This document shows positions 52,759 to 61,954 of a stretch of 64,000 nt of DNA, piece after piece (position 1 is the stretch's first letter; every line of letters begins with the position of its first letter). Origin of the DNA: Mycolicibacterium goodii (GTDB lineage Bacteria > Actinomycetota > Actinomycetes > Mycobacteriales > Mycobacteriaceae); assembly GCF_001187505.1 (NCBI RefSeq), contig NZ_CP012150.1:3224001-3288000 (forward strand), read 5' to 3'. Position numbers and translations under genes: made by a program. A model generated the notes under the pieces. The model searched no databases. It was not told the DNA's origin and saw only the letters and a program-made list of their open reading frames with translations.

Positions 52759-53978
52759 GCGTTGGCCGGAACCGGCGTGCCGTGCAACAGGTTCTGGCCG
52801 ATCACTCGGGCCTTGTAGGCCACCGGGTTGTGCAGCGTGATGGTGCGGATGTTGCGCCAGTGCCGGTCCAGGCCGCGTTGGCGGCTCGCGGCGCTGGCGC
52901 CACCGAGTTCCAGCAGGCGGGTGGCGGCCTCTGGTGCGATGTCGTCCAGGTGGACCTTCACCTTGGCGACCTTGAGCTGCGCCTCGGCGGCCAGGTCGGC
53001 GTCGGGAACGCCGTCGGCCGTATCGACGGCGGACTCCGTCGCCGCGCCGATCGCGGCCGCCGCGTCCAGCACGGCCGCACGCGCCACGTACGCGGTGCTG
53101 GCCAGCACGCCGAGCTGTCGTTGCAGCAGGGGATCGTCGGTGGGCCGCTCGGCGATCGCGTGGCTGAAGTTGCGTTCCCGCGAACGCAGCAGCGCCACAC
53201 CGTCATCCACGACGTTGGCCAGGATGCCCGCGACCACGGCGTGGATGAACAACTGCAGCGACGCGTACTGCACCGTCGGCACCGGATCGGCGTCGTACGC
53301 AGCGTCCGTCAGCACCTCCTCGGGTGACACCGCGACGTCGGTCAGCACGGTCGTGCCGGTGCCGGTGCGGCGCTGGCCGAAACCGTCCCAGTCGTCGACC
53401 AGGCGCACGCCGTCGCGGTCGGCCGGGATCACCACGTTGGCCACCGAATCGTGGTCGGTGGTGGCGGTCACGGTCAGGTAGTCGGCGAACAGGGTTCCGG
53501 TGCTGTAGAACTTCTCGCCGTTGAGGCGCAGTGCACCCGGGTTGGCCGGGTCCGGCAGCAGACGCGTGTTGAACACCAGGCTGCCGACGGCCAGCGACCC
53601 CTTCTCGCTGAACGCGTTGCCGAAGATCTTGCCGTCGGCGATCTCGCGCAACCAGCGCTGTGAGATCGGGTCGCCCGCGGTGCGCAACCGCTCCTCGGTG
53701 AACCAGAAGTGGGTCCGGAAGATGTGGGCGACAATCGGATCCGCCTGTGCCACGTCGATGACCGCGGAGAACAGTTGCGGGACGGTGAATCCCGCGCCGC
53801 CGAGTGATTCCGGCAGTCGCAACGTGCCGAAGCCGGCCCGCTTGAGCGCGTTGACCTCGTCGAAGGGATTCTCGTCGCGCAGGTCTCGGTCCTTGGCGCC
53901 CGCGGCGATCTTGGCCAGCAGTTCCGACCACTGCGGCGTCCCCGGGATGATGCGTTTGGCGTTCTCGACGGTCGTCAT
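52749..53978 (-). CDS. DszC/SfnB-like flavin monooxygenase (acyl-CoA dehydrogenase fold)
   Basis: Flavoprotein of 409 residues with the acyl-CoA dehydrogenase fold; the sequence is closer to DszC/SfnB-type monooxygenases that use reduced FMN on sulfur or nitrogen compounds than to fatty-acyl enzymes. Marks: AGFGTLRLPESLGGAGFTVP, RTHFWFTEERL, LRLNGEKFYSTGTLFADYL, DDWDGFGQRRTGTGTT. The catalytic Glu of true dehydrogenases is not apparent. ATG 53978 is preceded by AAGG. It needs a flavin reductase, none adjacent. Substrate unknown. Confidence 0.85.
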   Translation of the reverse strand: MTTVENAKRIIPGTPQWSELLAKIAAGAKDRDLRDENPFDEVNALKRAGFGTLRLPESLGGAGFTVPQLFSAVIDVAQADPIVAHIFRTHFWFTEERLRTAGDPISQRWLREIADGKIFGNAFSEKGSLAVGSLVFNTRLLPDPANPGALRLNGEKFYSTGTLFADYLTVTATTDHDSVANVVIPADRDGVRLVDDWDGFGQRRTGTGTTVLTDVAVSPEEVLTDAAYDADPVPTVQYASLQLFIHAVVAGILANVVDDGVALLRSRERNFSHAIAERPTDDPLLQRQLGVLASTAYVARAAVLDAAAAIGAATESAVDTADGVPDADLAAEAQLKVAKVKVHLDDIAPEAATRLLELGGASAASRQRGLDRHWRNIRTITLHNPVAYKARVIGQNLLHGTPVPANAYF

Positions 53979-54050
53979 GCCCTTGTTGTATCGAGGCGTC
54001 GCCGTCCGGGCACTGCTTTGGATCAGCCCGAACCGAAACGTCCGGGCAGA

Positions 54051-55295
54051 ATGGATCCGATGGCAAACCACGGTCGCAGGCACGCCAAGCTCGCCGCGCT
54101 GCCCGGGGTACGCGCGGTCCGCAGGCCGGTGGCCCCCGGCACCGGCGAGCAGTTCGACCTGTACTACGTGCGCAGCGGCCGCAAATCGCGGCATCCGGTG
54201 GTGATCATCCCGGGCGGTCCGGGGGTGGCGTCGGTCCAGCAGTACCGCGGCCTGCGCCGGCGCCTCGCAACCGCGGGTCTCGACGTCATCATGGTCGAGC
54301 ACCGCGGGGTCGGGATGTCGCGGCGCACCGACGCCTGCGTCGACCTGCCCGCCGGGGCCTTCACGGTCGACCAAGTGGTCGACGACGTCGCCGCGGTCCT
54401 CGACGACGCGGGGGTCGACACGGCCGTGGTGTACGGGACGTCGTACGGCGGCTACATCGCCTCCGGTGCCGGAGTGCGGCACCCGGGCCGTGTCGCGGCC
54501 ATGGTGCTCGATTCCCCGGTGCTGTCCGCCCACGACCTCGAGGAGATGCGCACCGCGATGCGCACGCTGCTGTGGGACGGCGCCGACCCGCAGACCGCGC
54601 GGATCGCGCCCAAGGTGCGCAAGCTCGTCGACGGCGGTGTGCTGACGTCCACGGGTGGCCAACTCGCGGGGCTGCTGTACGGCTACGGCGGGGTTCGGTT
54701 GCTCGACCGGCAACTCGACCTGCTGCTCGACGGGCACACGCTGGTGTGGTCGGCGCTGGACCGGTTGAGCCGGATCACGACGCGAAAGGCTCCGTACCGC
54801 AACGAGGTGGACCTGGTGGGCCGTATCGCGTTCCGCGAGTTGAACTATGCGGGCGTACCCGACGGCCTGCCCCTGGATCCGGCCCTTGACATGGCCGAGA
54901 TGGCGCGCGGCACCAAGTTCTACGAGCCGTTCGAGGCCGAACCGTACGACCTGGTGGCCGAATTGCCCGAGTTCACCTGGCCCACGGTCGTGGTGTCCGG
55001 TGGCCGCGACCTGACGACGCCGCCTGCGCTGGCCGAACGGGTCGCCGCCCTGATTCCCGACGCTCATCTGGTGCGCTTGCCGACGGCCGCGCACAGCATC
55101 GTCGACACCAGGGAAGCCGCCGCGATCGCGATCATCCGGGCCGTGTGCGACGGTGCGGCCGAACAGCTTCCGCAGACCGCCGACGAGCTCGACGCGTTGC
55201 CGCCGCGCATCCCGGTGCGGCTGCTGGTGGCCGCGATCTCGGCCGCGGCCGCGGCCGAAAGCATTCTGCCGCGGCCGCGGCCGAAGGGTTTCTGA
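54051..55295 (+). CDS. Alpha/beta-hydrolase, proline iminopeptidase-like
   Basis: Hydrolase of about 414 residues. Oxyanion segment VVIIPGGPGVASVQQY, nucleophile GTSYGGYIASG (Ser in GxSxG), acid in VVSGGRDLTTPPAL, and catalytic His in AAHSIVDTR. The GGPG and overall length suggest a peptidase or esterase of the S33 type. ATG 54051 is used; ATG 54060 is equally possible and ATG 54018 would add non-conserved residues. Its last 20 codons contain a 15-base direct repeat. Three bases separate it from the convergent oppA stop. Confidence 0.85.
   Translation: MDPMANHGRRHAKLAALPGVRAVRRPVAPGTGEQFDLYYVRSGRKSRHPVVIIPGGPGVASVQQYRGLRRRLATAGLDVIMVEHRGVGMSRRTDACVDLPAGAFTVDQVVDDVAAVLDDAGVDTAVVYGTSYGGYIASGAGVRHPGRVAAMVLDSPVLSAHDLEEMRTAMRTLLWDGADPQTARIAPKVRKLVDGGVLTSTGGQLAGLLYGYGGVRLLDRQLDLLLDGHTLVWSALDRLSRITTRKAPYRNEVDLVGRIAFRELNYAGVPDGLPLDPALDMAEMARGTKFYEPFEAEPYDLVAELPEFTWPTVVVSGGRDLTTPPALAERVAALIPDAHLVRLPTAAHSIVDTREAAAIAIIRAVCDGAAEQLPQTADELDALPPRIPVRLLVAAISAAAAAESILPRPRPKGF
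55246..55285 (+). repeat. 15-base direct repeat at the 3' end of the hydrolase gene
   Basis: GCGGCCGCGGCCGAA occurs at 55246-55260 and 55271-55285, 25 bases apart, read in two frames as Ala-rich and Arg-Pro-rich peptides. Confidence 0.8.
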
Positions 55296-55298
55296 CCG

Positions 55299-57005
55299 CT
55301 ACTTCATGAAGCCGATCTTGGTGACGTCGAGATCACCGATGCCCGCGGGTCCGTAGTTGGCCAGGTTGCTGCGCACGGCGACGTTGCCCGGCGTCTGGAA
55401 CAGCGGCAGGCTGAAGCCCTCGGCCCAGATCAGCTCATCGAGTTGGTTGGCCAACTCGCGCGCCTTGGCGATGTCGAGTTCGTTGAACGTCTCCTCGACC
55501 TTGGCGTCGATCTGCGGGCTGCTGATCTTGCCGAAGTTGCTCTCGGCGCCGGTCGTGTAGATCTGGTTCAGGCAGCACAGCGAGAACGCATCGCCCACCC
55601 ATGCGAACTGCGCGATGTCGAAATTGCCCGGGATGATCCAGTCGGTGAAGAACCCGCTGCCCGGTTTGGCCTCGATGCGCAGTTCGACCCCGATCTGCGC
55701 CAGCGAGTTCTGGGCGATCTGGGCGACCTGCCTGGTGGTCGGCGAGTCGTAGAGCACGTCGCGGATGGTGAGACGCTTGCCGTCCTTCTCCCGGAACTGG
55801 CCGCCCGCGGGCAGTTTCCAGCCCAGCGCGTCCAGTTCGGCCTTGGCCTTCTCCGGGTCGAAGGCCACCACCTCGCTGTTGTCCTGGTAGCCCTCCTGGC
55901 CTGCGACGAAGATGTGGTTGTTGAGCGGCTTGGGGTTGTCGGCGAGGCCGCGCTGGGTGACGGTCGTGATGATGTTGCGGTCGATGCCCTTGGCGATCGC
56001 GAGCCGCAGCGCCTTGTCGGCCAGGATCGAACCCGGTGCGCCGTTGAACGTGAAGTGGTACCAGCTCGGCGAGGGGGCCCGCCGGATCGAGATGCCGGGG
56101 GTTCTGCGCGCGATCTCCAACTCGTCGAGTGAGGCGATGCCGGTGGCGTCGAGCGCGTTGTTCTGCAATGCGGGAAGCCGGGCCGTGTCGTCGAGCACCG
56201 TGTAGGTGATGCTGTCGAGCACGGGCGGGGAACCCCACCATTTCGGGTTGCGGGTCAACGTGATCCGCTGCGCGCCGCGGTCGACGTTGGACACCATGAA
56301 CGGACCCGCCGACGGTCCCGGCCCGTTGAGCTGCCCCTTGTTGAACACCTCGGGATCGGCCGTGCTGCTCTTCGGCAGCAGCATGGTGTTGCCCGCGAAC
56401 ATGCCCTTCCACTCGGAGAACGGTTCGGCGAACGTCACGACGGCCTGCCGGTCGTCAACGCCGCGGGTGACCGACGCGACCCGGTCGGAGCCGTTGACCG
56501 ACGCGATCGCGAACGCCTTGTCCTTGCCGCTGGTGGCGTGGATCTGCGACGCGATGTCCTCCCAGGTGATCGGCGTTCCGTCGGTCCACACGGCTTTGGG
56601 GTTGATCGTGTAGGTGACCACCTGCGGATCGGTGCTCGTCAGTTCGACGCTGGTGAAGTAGTCGGTGTTGACCGTGGTGGACCCGTCGGGTCCGACGCGG
56701 AACGCGCGGGGCAGCGTCGCGCGCATCAGGCCGCCGAGGCCCGCCTCGTTGCCGTCGATGTGCAGCGTGTTGAAATTCGACGGGAAGCCGGGCAGCGCCA
56801 GTCGCAGGTTGCCGCCCTGGCGCAGGTTGGCCACGTCCTGTGGGTTGATGTCGTTGGTCGCGCCCACCTCTGCGGTGCCGCCTGCCGACGGTGCGTCACG
56901 GTTGCCGCTGGTGCACGAGGTCATGGCCATCGTGACGGCGCCGACGCACGCGGCGGCGGCGAGACGTCGCAGAATCGTGGTGGTCTTCCCGCTCATCGGC
57001 TTCAC
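55299..57005 (-). CDS. oppA: Oligopeptide-binding lipoprotein OppA
   Basis: Extracytoplasmic solute-binding protein (family 5) of 568 residues that delivers peptides to the OppBCD permease. The signal RRLAAAACVGAVTMAMTSC ends with a Cys acceptor. Fold marks: LRQGGNLRLALPGFPSNFNT, WTDGTPITWEDI, YHFTFNGAPGSILADKALR. It is the ortholog of Rv1280c. GTG 57005 is the farthest start; ATG 56996 is four codons in. It lies 39 bases after oppD, the last gene of a four-gene unit, as in M. tuberculosis. Confidence 0.93.
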   Translation of the reverse strand: MKPMSGKTTTILRRLAAAACVGAVTMAMTSCTSGNRDAPSAGGTAEVGATNDINPQDVANLRQGGNLRLALPGFPSNFNTLHIDGNEAGLGGLMRATLPRAFRVGPDGSTTVNTDYFTSVELTSTDPQVVTYTINPKAVWTDGTPITWEDIASQIHATSGKDKAFAIASVNGSDRVASVTRGVDDRQAVVTFAEPFSEWKGMFAGNTMLLPKSSTADPEVFNKGQLNGPGPSAGPFMVSNVDRGAQRITLTRNPKWWGSPPVLDSITYTVLDDTARLPALQNNALDATGIASLDELEIARRTPGISIRRAPSPSWYHFTFNGAPGSILADKALRLAIAKGIDRNIITTVTQRGLADNPKPLNNHIFVAGQEGYQDNSEVVAFDPEKAKAELDALGWKLPAGGQFREKDGKRLTIRDVLYDSPTTRQVAQIAQNSLAQIGVELRIEAKPGSGFFTDWIIPGNFDIAQFAWVGDAFSLCCLNQIYTTGAESNFGKISSPQIDAKVEETFNELDIAKARELANQLDELIWAEGFSLPLFQTPGNVAVRSNLANYGPAGIGDLDVTKIGFMK

Positions 57006-57044
57006 CCCGCCGATGCTAGAGGTAACTGCGCCCAGGTGGCGGCA

Positions 57045-58889
57045 TTACCCGGTCGGCTCCGGTTGCGGCACCGCGTCGAGCAGGCGCCTGGTGTACTCGT
57101 GCCGCGGGTGGGCGAACACCTCATCGCTGGGCCCCTGCTCCACGATCGAACCCTTGTACATGACGGCGACATCGTGGGCGAGGTGTTTGACGACGGACAG
57201 GTCGTGGGAGACGAACAGATACGACAATCCGAACCGGTCCTGCAGATCGAGCAGCAGGTTGATGATGCCCGCCTGGATCGACACGTCGAGCGCCGACACC
57301 GGTTCGTCGAGCGCGATGATCTTGGGATTGAGGGCCAGGGCGCGGGCGATGCCGATGCGCTGCTTCTGCCCGCCGGAGAACTCGGCGGGATACCGCGCCG
57401 CGTCGGTGCGGCGCAGGCCGACCACCTCGAGCAGTTCGGCCACCCGGTCGGACTGCGCGGACTTGCCGAAACCGTTGGCGATCAACGGTTCTGCCAACAC
57501 ATCGGACACCGGGAGGCGGGGATCGAGCGAGGCCACCGGATCCTGGAACACCACCTGCAGATCGGTGCGCAGCGCCCGCCGCGCGCGGCGGTCCAGCGTC
57601 GCGACGTCGGTGCCGAGCACCTCGATCGAACCGGCCTGCGGCGCAGCGAGTTTCAGGATCTGGTGCAGGGTGGTCGACTTGCCTGAGCCGGATTCGCCCA
57701 CGATGCCGAGCGTACGGCCCTGGCGCAGTTCGAAACTGATGTCGTCCACGGCCCTGACCTCGCCGACCTGGCGGCGGAACACCGCGCCCTTGGTCAGCTT
57801 GTAGGTCTTCGCCAGCCCCTGCACCCGCAGCACGACAGGCGCGTCGGCGGCGGGTTCGGCCGCGGTCGGTCGCTCGTCGACACGGTAGATCTCGGTGGCC
57901 GTGTGCCCGGCCACCTGGTCGGTGCGGATACAGGCCGCGCGGTGGTCACGGGCGCCGGTGGGCACCGCGAGGAGTTCGGGTTCGGCGGCCGTGCACCGCT
58001 CGATCGCCAGCGGGCAGCGCGGCGCGAACGGGCACCCGGGCGGGAGCGCGGTGAGGGCAGGCGGCGCCCCGGGAATGGGGATCAACCGCGTACCCTGTGG
58101 CGCGTCGAGCCGCGGTACCGAGCCCAAAAGGCCGACGGTGTATGGCATTCGGGCGTTGCGGTACAGCTGCGCCACGGGTGCCTGCTCGACCGTGCGGCCC
58201 GCGTACATCACCAGCGCCCGGTCGGCGAACTCGGCGACCACCCCGAGATCGTGGGTGATGATCAGCACGCCCGCACCGGTCACGTCGCGCGCGGTCTTGA
58301 GCACCTCGAGGATCTGGGCCTGCACCGTGACGTCGAGCGCGGTGGTGGGCTCGTCGCAGATCAACAGGTCGGGGTCGTTGGCGATCGCGATCGCGATCAC
58401 CACGCGTTGCCGTTCCCCGCCGGACAGCTCGTGGGGGAAGGAACGCGCGCGTCGTTCGGGCTGCGCGATGCCGACCAGCTCGAGCAACTCGACGGCGCGG
58501 GCCCGGGCCGCGCGCCTGCCGAGTTCGCGGTTGTGCACCTGCAGGGCCTCGGCGATCTGATCGCCGACGGTGTACACCGGGGTGAGCGCCGACATGGGGT
58601 CCTGGAACACCGTGCCGATGACCTTGCCCCGAACCTGTGACAGTTGCGCGTCGGACAAGCCGAGCAGTTCGTCACCGCGCAACCGCACCGAACCGGACAC
58701 CTCGGCGAACTCGGGTAACAGGCCCGCGACGGCCATGGCGGTCGCCGACTTCCCGGCGCCGGACTCGCCGACCAGCGCCACGACCTCGCCCGCGTCGACA
58801 CCGAAATCAACCCCGCGCACGGCATGCACCGGTTCGGCATCGGTGGGGAAGGCCACGGTGAGATCACGTACCTCCAGCAGACGGCTCAT
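57045..58889 (-). CDS. oppD: Oligopeptide permease ATPase OppD (two fused ABC domains)
   Basis: Single protein of 614 residues doing the job of OppD and OppF. ABC1: Walker [15 protein letters not shown], signature [15 protein letters not shown], Walker [17 protein letters not shown]2: Walker [15 protein letters not shown], signature [16 protein letters not shown], Walker [14 protein letters not shown]. Between them a Cys set ([20 protein letters not shown], then HRAACIRTD) matches the iron-sulfur region reported for M. tuberculosis OppD. It overlaps oppC by 4 bases (ATGA). Confidence 0.95.
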   Translation of the reverse strand: MSRLLEVRDLTVAFPTDAEPVHAVRGVDFGVDAGEVVALVGESGAGKSATAMAVAGLLPEFAEVSGSVRLRGDELLGLSDAQLSQVRGKVIGTVFQDPMSALTPVYTVGDQIAEALQVHNRELGRRAARARAVELLELVGIAQPERRARSFPHELSGGERQRVVIAIAIANDPDLLICDEPTTALDVTVQAQILEVLKTARDVTGAGVLIITHDLGVVAEFADRALVMYAGRTVEQAPVAQLYRNARMPYTVGLLGSVPRLDAPQGTRLIPIPGAPPALTALPPGCPFAPRCPLAIERCTAAEPELLAVPTGARDHRAACIRTDQVAGHTATEIYRVDERPTAAEPAADAPVVLRVQGLAKTYKLTKGAVFRRQVGEVRAVDDISFELRQGRTLGIVGESGSGKSTTLHQILKLAAPQAGSIEVLGTDVATLDRRARRALRTDLQVVFQDPVASLDPRLPVSDVLAEPLIANGFGKSAQSDRVAELLEVVGLRRTDAARYPAEFSGGQKQRIGIARALALNPKIIALDEPVSALDVSIQAGIINLLLDLQDRFGLSYLFVSHDLSVVKHLAHDVAVMYKGSIVEQGPSDEVFAHPRHEYTRRLLDAVPQPEPTG

Positions 58890-59833
58890 CGGTCGGCCTT
58901 CCGGCGGGCTGTCCGGCGCCGCAACCCGGTACTGCCGGGATCGAGCGCGTCACGCAACCCGTCGCCGACGAGGTTGGCGCACAGGATGATCAACACCAGC
59001 ACCCCGGCCGGGAACAGGAACACCCACGGGAACGTCGTCGCGGACTGCGTGCCCGCGGCGATCAATGTGCCCAGCGACACGTCGGGCGGCTGGATGCCGA
59101 AACCGAGGAAGCTCAAACCGGTTTCGGCCAGGATCGCCAGGCCGACGTTGAGCGCGGTGTCGATGATCAGCAGGGAGGCGACATTGGGCACGATGTGGCG
59201 CACGATGATCCGGCCGCTGCTCACGCCCAGGTACCGTGCGGCGACCACGAATTCGCGGTCGCGCAGGCTCATCGTCATCCCGCGCACGATGCGCGAGCTG
59301 ATCATCCAGCTGAACAGCGACAGCAGGATGATCAACCAGAACACCCGGTTGGCGTCGCTGAGCCGAGGCGTCACGATCGCGATCAGGATGAAGCTGGGCA
59401 CCACCAGCAGCACGTCGACGATCCACATCAGGGTGCGGTCGCGCCACCCGCCGAAATAGCCGGCGATCGACCCCACGGTGGCCGCGATGATCGTCGAGAT
59501 GAACGCCACGCACACACCGATCAGCATGGATTTCTGCATGCCGCGCAACACCTGCGCGAGGATGTCCTGGCCCAATGCCGTGGTGCCGAACCAGTGTTCG
59601 GGCGACGGGGGCTGCTGCAGCGAGTAGTAGTCCAGGTCGGTGTAGCTGTAGGGCAGCAGCGGCGGAAGCGCATAGCAACCCACGAACATCACCACGAGCA
59701 CGACGAACGACACGACCGCGGGCTTGTTGCGCAGGAACCGGCGGAACACCAGGGTGCGCCGGGTCGCGAACTCCTCGGTGTGCAGGCCCGAACGGGCCGA
59801 ATCGGCCGAGGTGGTGGTCGATCTGTCGGTCAT
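58886..59833 (-). CDS. oppC: Oligopeptide permease membrane subunit OppC
   Basis: Permease of 315 residues with an N-terminal soluble stretch and six helices. The EAA-type coupling loop that contacts the ATPase is visible as [20 protein letters not shown]. The substrate-side segment is [23 protein letters not shown] 59833 overlaps the oppB stop (ATGA). Orthologous to Rv1282c. Confidence 0.94.
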   Translation of the reverse strand: MTDRSTTTSADSARSGLHTEEFATRRTLVFRRFLRNKPAVVSFVVLVVMFVGCYALPPLLPYSYTDLDYYSLQQPPSPEHWFGTTALGQDILAQVLRGMQKSMLIGVCVAFISTIIAATVGSIAGYFGGWRDRTLMWIVDVLLVVPSFILIAIVTPRLSDANRVFWLIILLSLFSWMISSRIVRGMTMSLRDREFVVAARYLGVSSGRIIVRHIVPNVASLLIIDTALNVGLAILAETGLSFLGFGIQPPDVSLGTLIAAGTQSATTFPWVFLFPAGVLVLIILCANLVGDGLRDALDPGSTGLRRRTARRKADR

Positions 59834-60807
59834 GTCACCCGCACCCTCGGATCGAGCAACGCGTAGATGACATCGGACAGCAGGCCGGCCAGCAGCACCA
59901 CCGTCCCGGTGAACACCGTGATCGCCGCGATGATGTTGGTGTCCTGCGTTGCGATGCCCTGCACCACCCATTCGCCCATGCCGTGCCAGCCGAAGATCTT
60001 CTCCACGAACACCGCACCGGTGACCAGTCCGGCGATCGTGTAGGCGAACAACGTGGCCATCGGGATCAGCGCGGTCCGCAGGCCGTGTTTGAACAGCGCG
60101 CGCCTGCGCGTCAGGCCCTTGGCCCGCGCGGTGCGGATGTAGTCCTGGCTGAGCACGTCGAGCATCGCGTTGCGTTGATAGCGGCTGAAACCCGCGATGC
60201 CGCCGAGCGCGAGCGTCAGCGTCGGCAACACCAGATGCTGCAACCGGTCCACGAACTGCGCCAAGCCGCCGCCCACCGCGTCCGGTGACGTCTCGCCGGT
60301 GTACTCGAACAACCGCACGCCCAGAACCGAATTCACATCGAGTGCACCCAGGATCAACAGGTTGGCGATCACGAACGTCGGCGCGCTCAGGATCAGCAGC
60401 GACATGAGCGTGACGACGCGGTCGGAGAGCCGGTACTGGCGGATGGCGCCCCACGCGCCGACCACCACGCCGATCACGGTGCCCAGGACCGAACCGATCA
60501 ACAGCAGGCGCAGGCTCACCCCGATGCGGCGCCACAACTCCTCATCGACGGGTTGGCCCGTGACGGTCGTGCCGAAATCGCCGCGGATCGCGCCGGACGC
60601 CCAATGGACGTAGCGCTCGGGGATGGACTTGTCGAGGCCCAACTCGGCGGCCTTCGCGTCGATCGTGGACTGGGGCGGACGCGGATTGCGCTGCAGCAGG
60701 CTGTCCAGCGGATCGAACGACACCGCCGTGAGCGTGAACGTCAGGAACGAGGCCAGGACCAGCAGGACCGCGTAGTTGAGCAGCCGGCGCACGAGAAAAC
60801 GCGTCAT
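59830..60807 (-). CDS. oppB: Oligopeptide permease membrane subunit OppB
   Basis: Permease of 325 residues, same length as Rv1283c, first gene of the operon oppBCDA. Six helices, opening MTRFLVRRLLNYAVLLVLAS, and coupling loop DYIRTARAKGLTRRRALFKH. The 199 bases upstream are shared with the first small exported gene and hold its SigF-like promoter; no clear -10 for opp was recognised. Confidence 0.94.
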   Translation of the reverse strand: MTRFLVRRLLNYAVLLVLASFLTFTLTAVSFDPLDSLLQRNPRPPQSTIDAKAAELGLDKSIPERYVHWASGAIRGDFGTTVTGQPVDEELWRRIGVSLRLLLIGSVLGTVIGVVVGAWGAIRQYRLSDRVVTLMSLLILSAPTFVIANLLILGALDVNSVLGVRLFEYTGETSPDAVGGGLAQFVDRLQHLVLPTLTLALGGIAGFSRYQRNAMLDVLSQDYIRTARAKGLTRRRALFKHGLRTALIPMATLFAYTIAGLVTGAVFVEKIFGWHGMGEWVVQGIATQDTNIIAAITVFTGTVVLLAGLLSDVIYALLDPRVRVT

Positions 60808-60960
60808 GTCGTCCGTCCTGCCATGGGTGACAAGGGTAGAAGAGGTGACCCGACGACGCCGTGATGCGGGCCCCGACGCACCGGTTGTGGCGTTTCGCGA
60901 CGATGCGCGGGCAATCGCCAGCCGGCGTTCAGCGTCATCCCAGAGATGCTGGTTTCACTG

Positions 60961-60985
60961 GTTTCACCTGGAGCTTTTGTGGGCT
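60961..60985 (+). promoter_or_regulatory. SigF-like promoter before the first small exported gene
   Basis: GTTT (60961-60964), 16-base spacer, GGGCT (60981-60985) fits SigF GTTT-N15-17-GGGTA at all but one position of the -10. A 9-base tandem repeat CTGGTTTCA x2 (60949-60966) contains the -35. Confidence 0.5.
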
Positions 60986-61006
60986 CGACGAATGGAGGAA
61001 CTCCTG

Positions 61007-61240
61007 ATGGGGACAAACAGGGTGAAGTTGCTCGCCGCGGGCGCGGGCGCTGTGGCAGTGGTCACGTTCGGCGCGCTGGGCGCGGTGACGGGGGCGACGG
61101 CCTCGGCATCCGGATCCAAGATGAACGTCGGTCAGACCAGCGTCGAATCGACGCCGCCGACGGCGCCGCTGGTCCCGATGGCGGTGCCCAAGATCAAGGG
61201 CCCGGCGCCGTTGCCGCCGGAGGAGAAGGCCGCCGAATAA
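61007..61240 (+). CDS. Small exported Pro-rich protein 1
   Basis: Unrecognised 77-residue protein. Residues 1-30 form a signal or anchor (VKLLAAGAGAVAVVTFGALG), with ATASA as a possible cut site, followed by a short mature tail rich in Thr, Pro and Val (SVESTPPTAPLVPMAVPKIK) ending EEKAAE. ATG 61007 follows GGAGGA by seven bases. First of three similarly built genes in tandem; the upstream SigF-like promoter suggests stress or stationary-phase expression. Confidence 0.7.
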   Translation: MGTNRVKLLAAGAGAVAVVTFGALGAVTGATASASGSKMNVGQTSVESTPPTAPLVPMAVPKIKGPAPLPPEEKAAE

Positions 61241-61261
61241 CTCGCCGAACGGTCCGCACCG

Positions 61262-61286
61262 GTTTCACCTCCGGCCCATCCGGCTA
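61262..61286 (+). promoter_or_regulatory. SigF-like promoter before the second small exported gene
   Basis: GTTT (61262-61265), 16-base spacer, GGCTA (61282-61286). The 10 bases GGTTTCACCT are identical to those before the first small gene. Confidence 0.45.
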
Positions 61287-61329
61287 CCCCGCACCCGAGT
61301 GCAAAGCCGACACAACGGAGGTGAGGCAG

Positions 61330-61593
61330 GTGAGCTCAGCCAGAAATCGTCGAGGTTTCAAGATCGCCGCAGCGGGATTCGGAGCGGCAGGCGCGCTTGC
61401 CATGGCGGTCGCGGGTCTCGGCGCCGCGCAGGGACTCGCGGAGCCCGATGACACCGCGCCCGCGCCGCCGCCACCCGTCGTCACCACCGGCGAAACCGTG
61501 ACCTTGACGACGCCACCGACCTCGCCTGAGACGTCGGCGGCCACACCATCGGTCAGCGTGACAACGCCATCCGGGTTTGCTACACCGCACTGA
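61330..61593 (+). CDS. Small exported Thr/Pro-rich protein 2
   Basis: Unrecognised 87-residue protein. A basic start (SSARNRRGFK) and hydrophobic stretch (IAAAGFGAAGALAMAVAGLG) make a signal, with GLA before EPDDT as a likely cut. The tail is Pro/Thr-rich (APAPPPPVVTTGETVTLTTP). GTG 61330 follows GGAGGT by seven bases; GTG 61321 is in frame. Confidence 0.7.
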   Translation: MSSARNRRGFKIAAAGFGAAGALAMAVAGLGAAQGLAEPDDTAPAPPPPVVTTGETVTLTTPPTSPETSAATPSVSVTTPSGFATPH

Positions 61594-61720
61594 TCCCGAC
61601 CTGCGCGCTGACCTAGGGGTGGACAGTGCCGCATGGCCCTGCTTATGGTGGCCGCCGATCGTTCGACGGGCCTTCCGCTGAACGGGAGGCCTGACCAAAA
61701 ATCGCTATCAGGTGGTCAGG

Positions 61721-61954
61721 ATGAAGATCAAATACACATTGGCAGGGCTCGGGGCCGCGGCTGCGGTCAGCATGGGTGCGTTCGGCGTGCTGGGGGGCTC
61801 CGGCCCGTCCGGTTCGGCCGAATTCGATGAGGCCCTCGGCCCGACGATGGGCGAAACATCAACGCAGACAGGGGCTCCCACGGAGCTTGAGACTTCGATC
61901 GCGACACCGCCGGTCGAGGTCGAACTGCCCGACGGTTACGGCGCCGCCGGCTGA
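61721..61954 (+). CDS. Small exported acidic protein 3
   Basis: Unrecognised 77-residue protein of the same build as the two before it: a signal (MKIKYTLAGLGAAAAVSMGA), then a Thr/Glu/Pro tail (GETSTQTGAPTELETSIATP) ending in VEVELPDGYGAAG. ATG 61721 is preceded by AGGTGG; GTG 61712 is in frame. No SigF-type element seen. The last 19 bases overlap the convergent gene. Confidence 0.68.
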   Translation: MKIKYTLAGLGAAAAVSMGAFGVLGGSGPSGSAEFDEALGPTMGETSTQTGAPTELETSIATPPVEVELPDGYGAAG

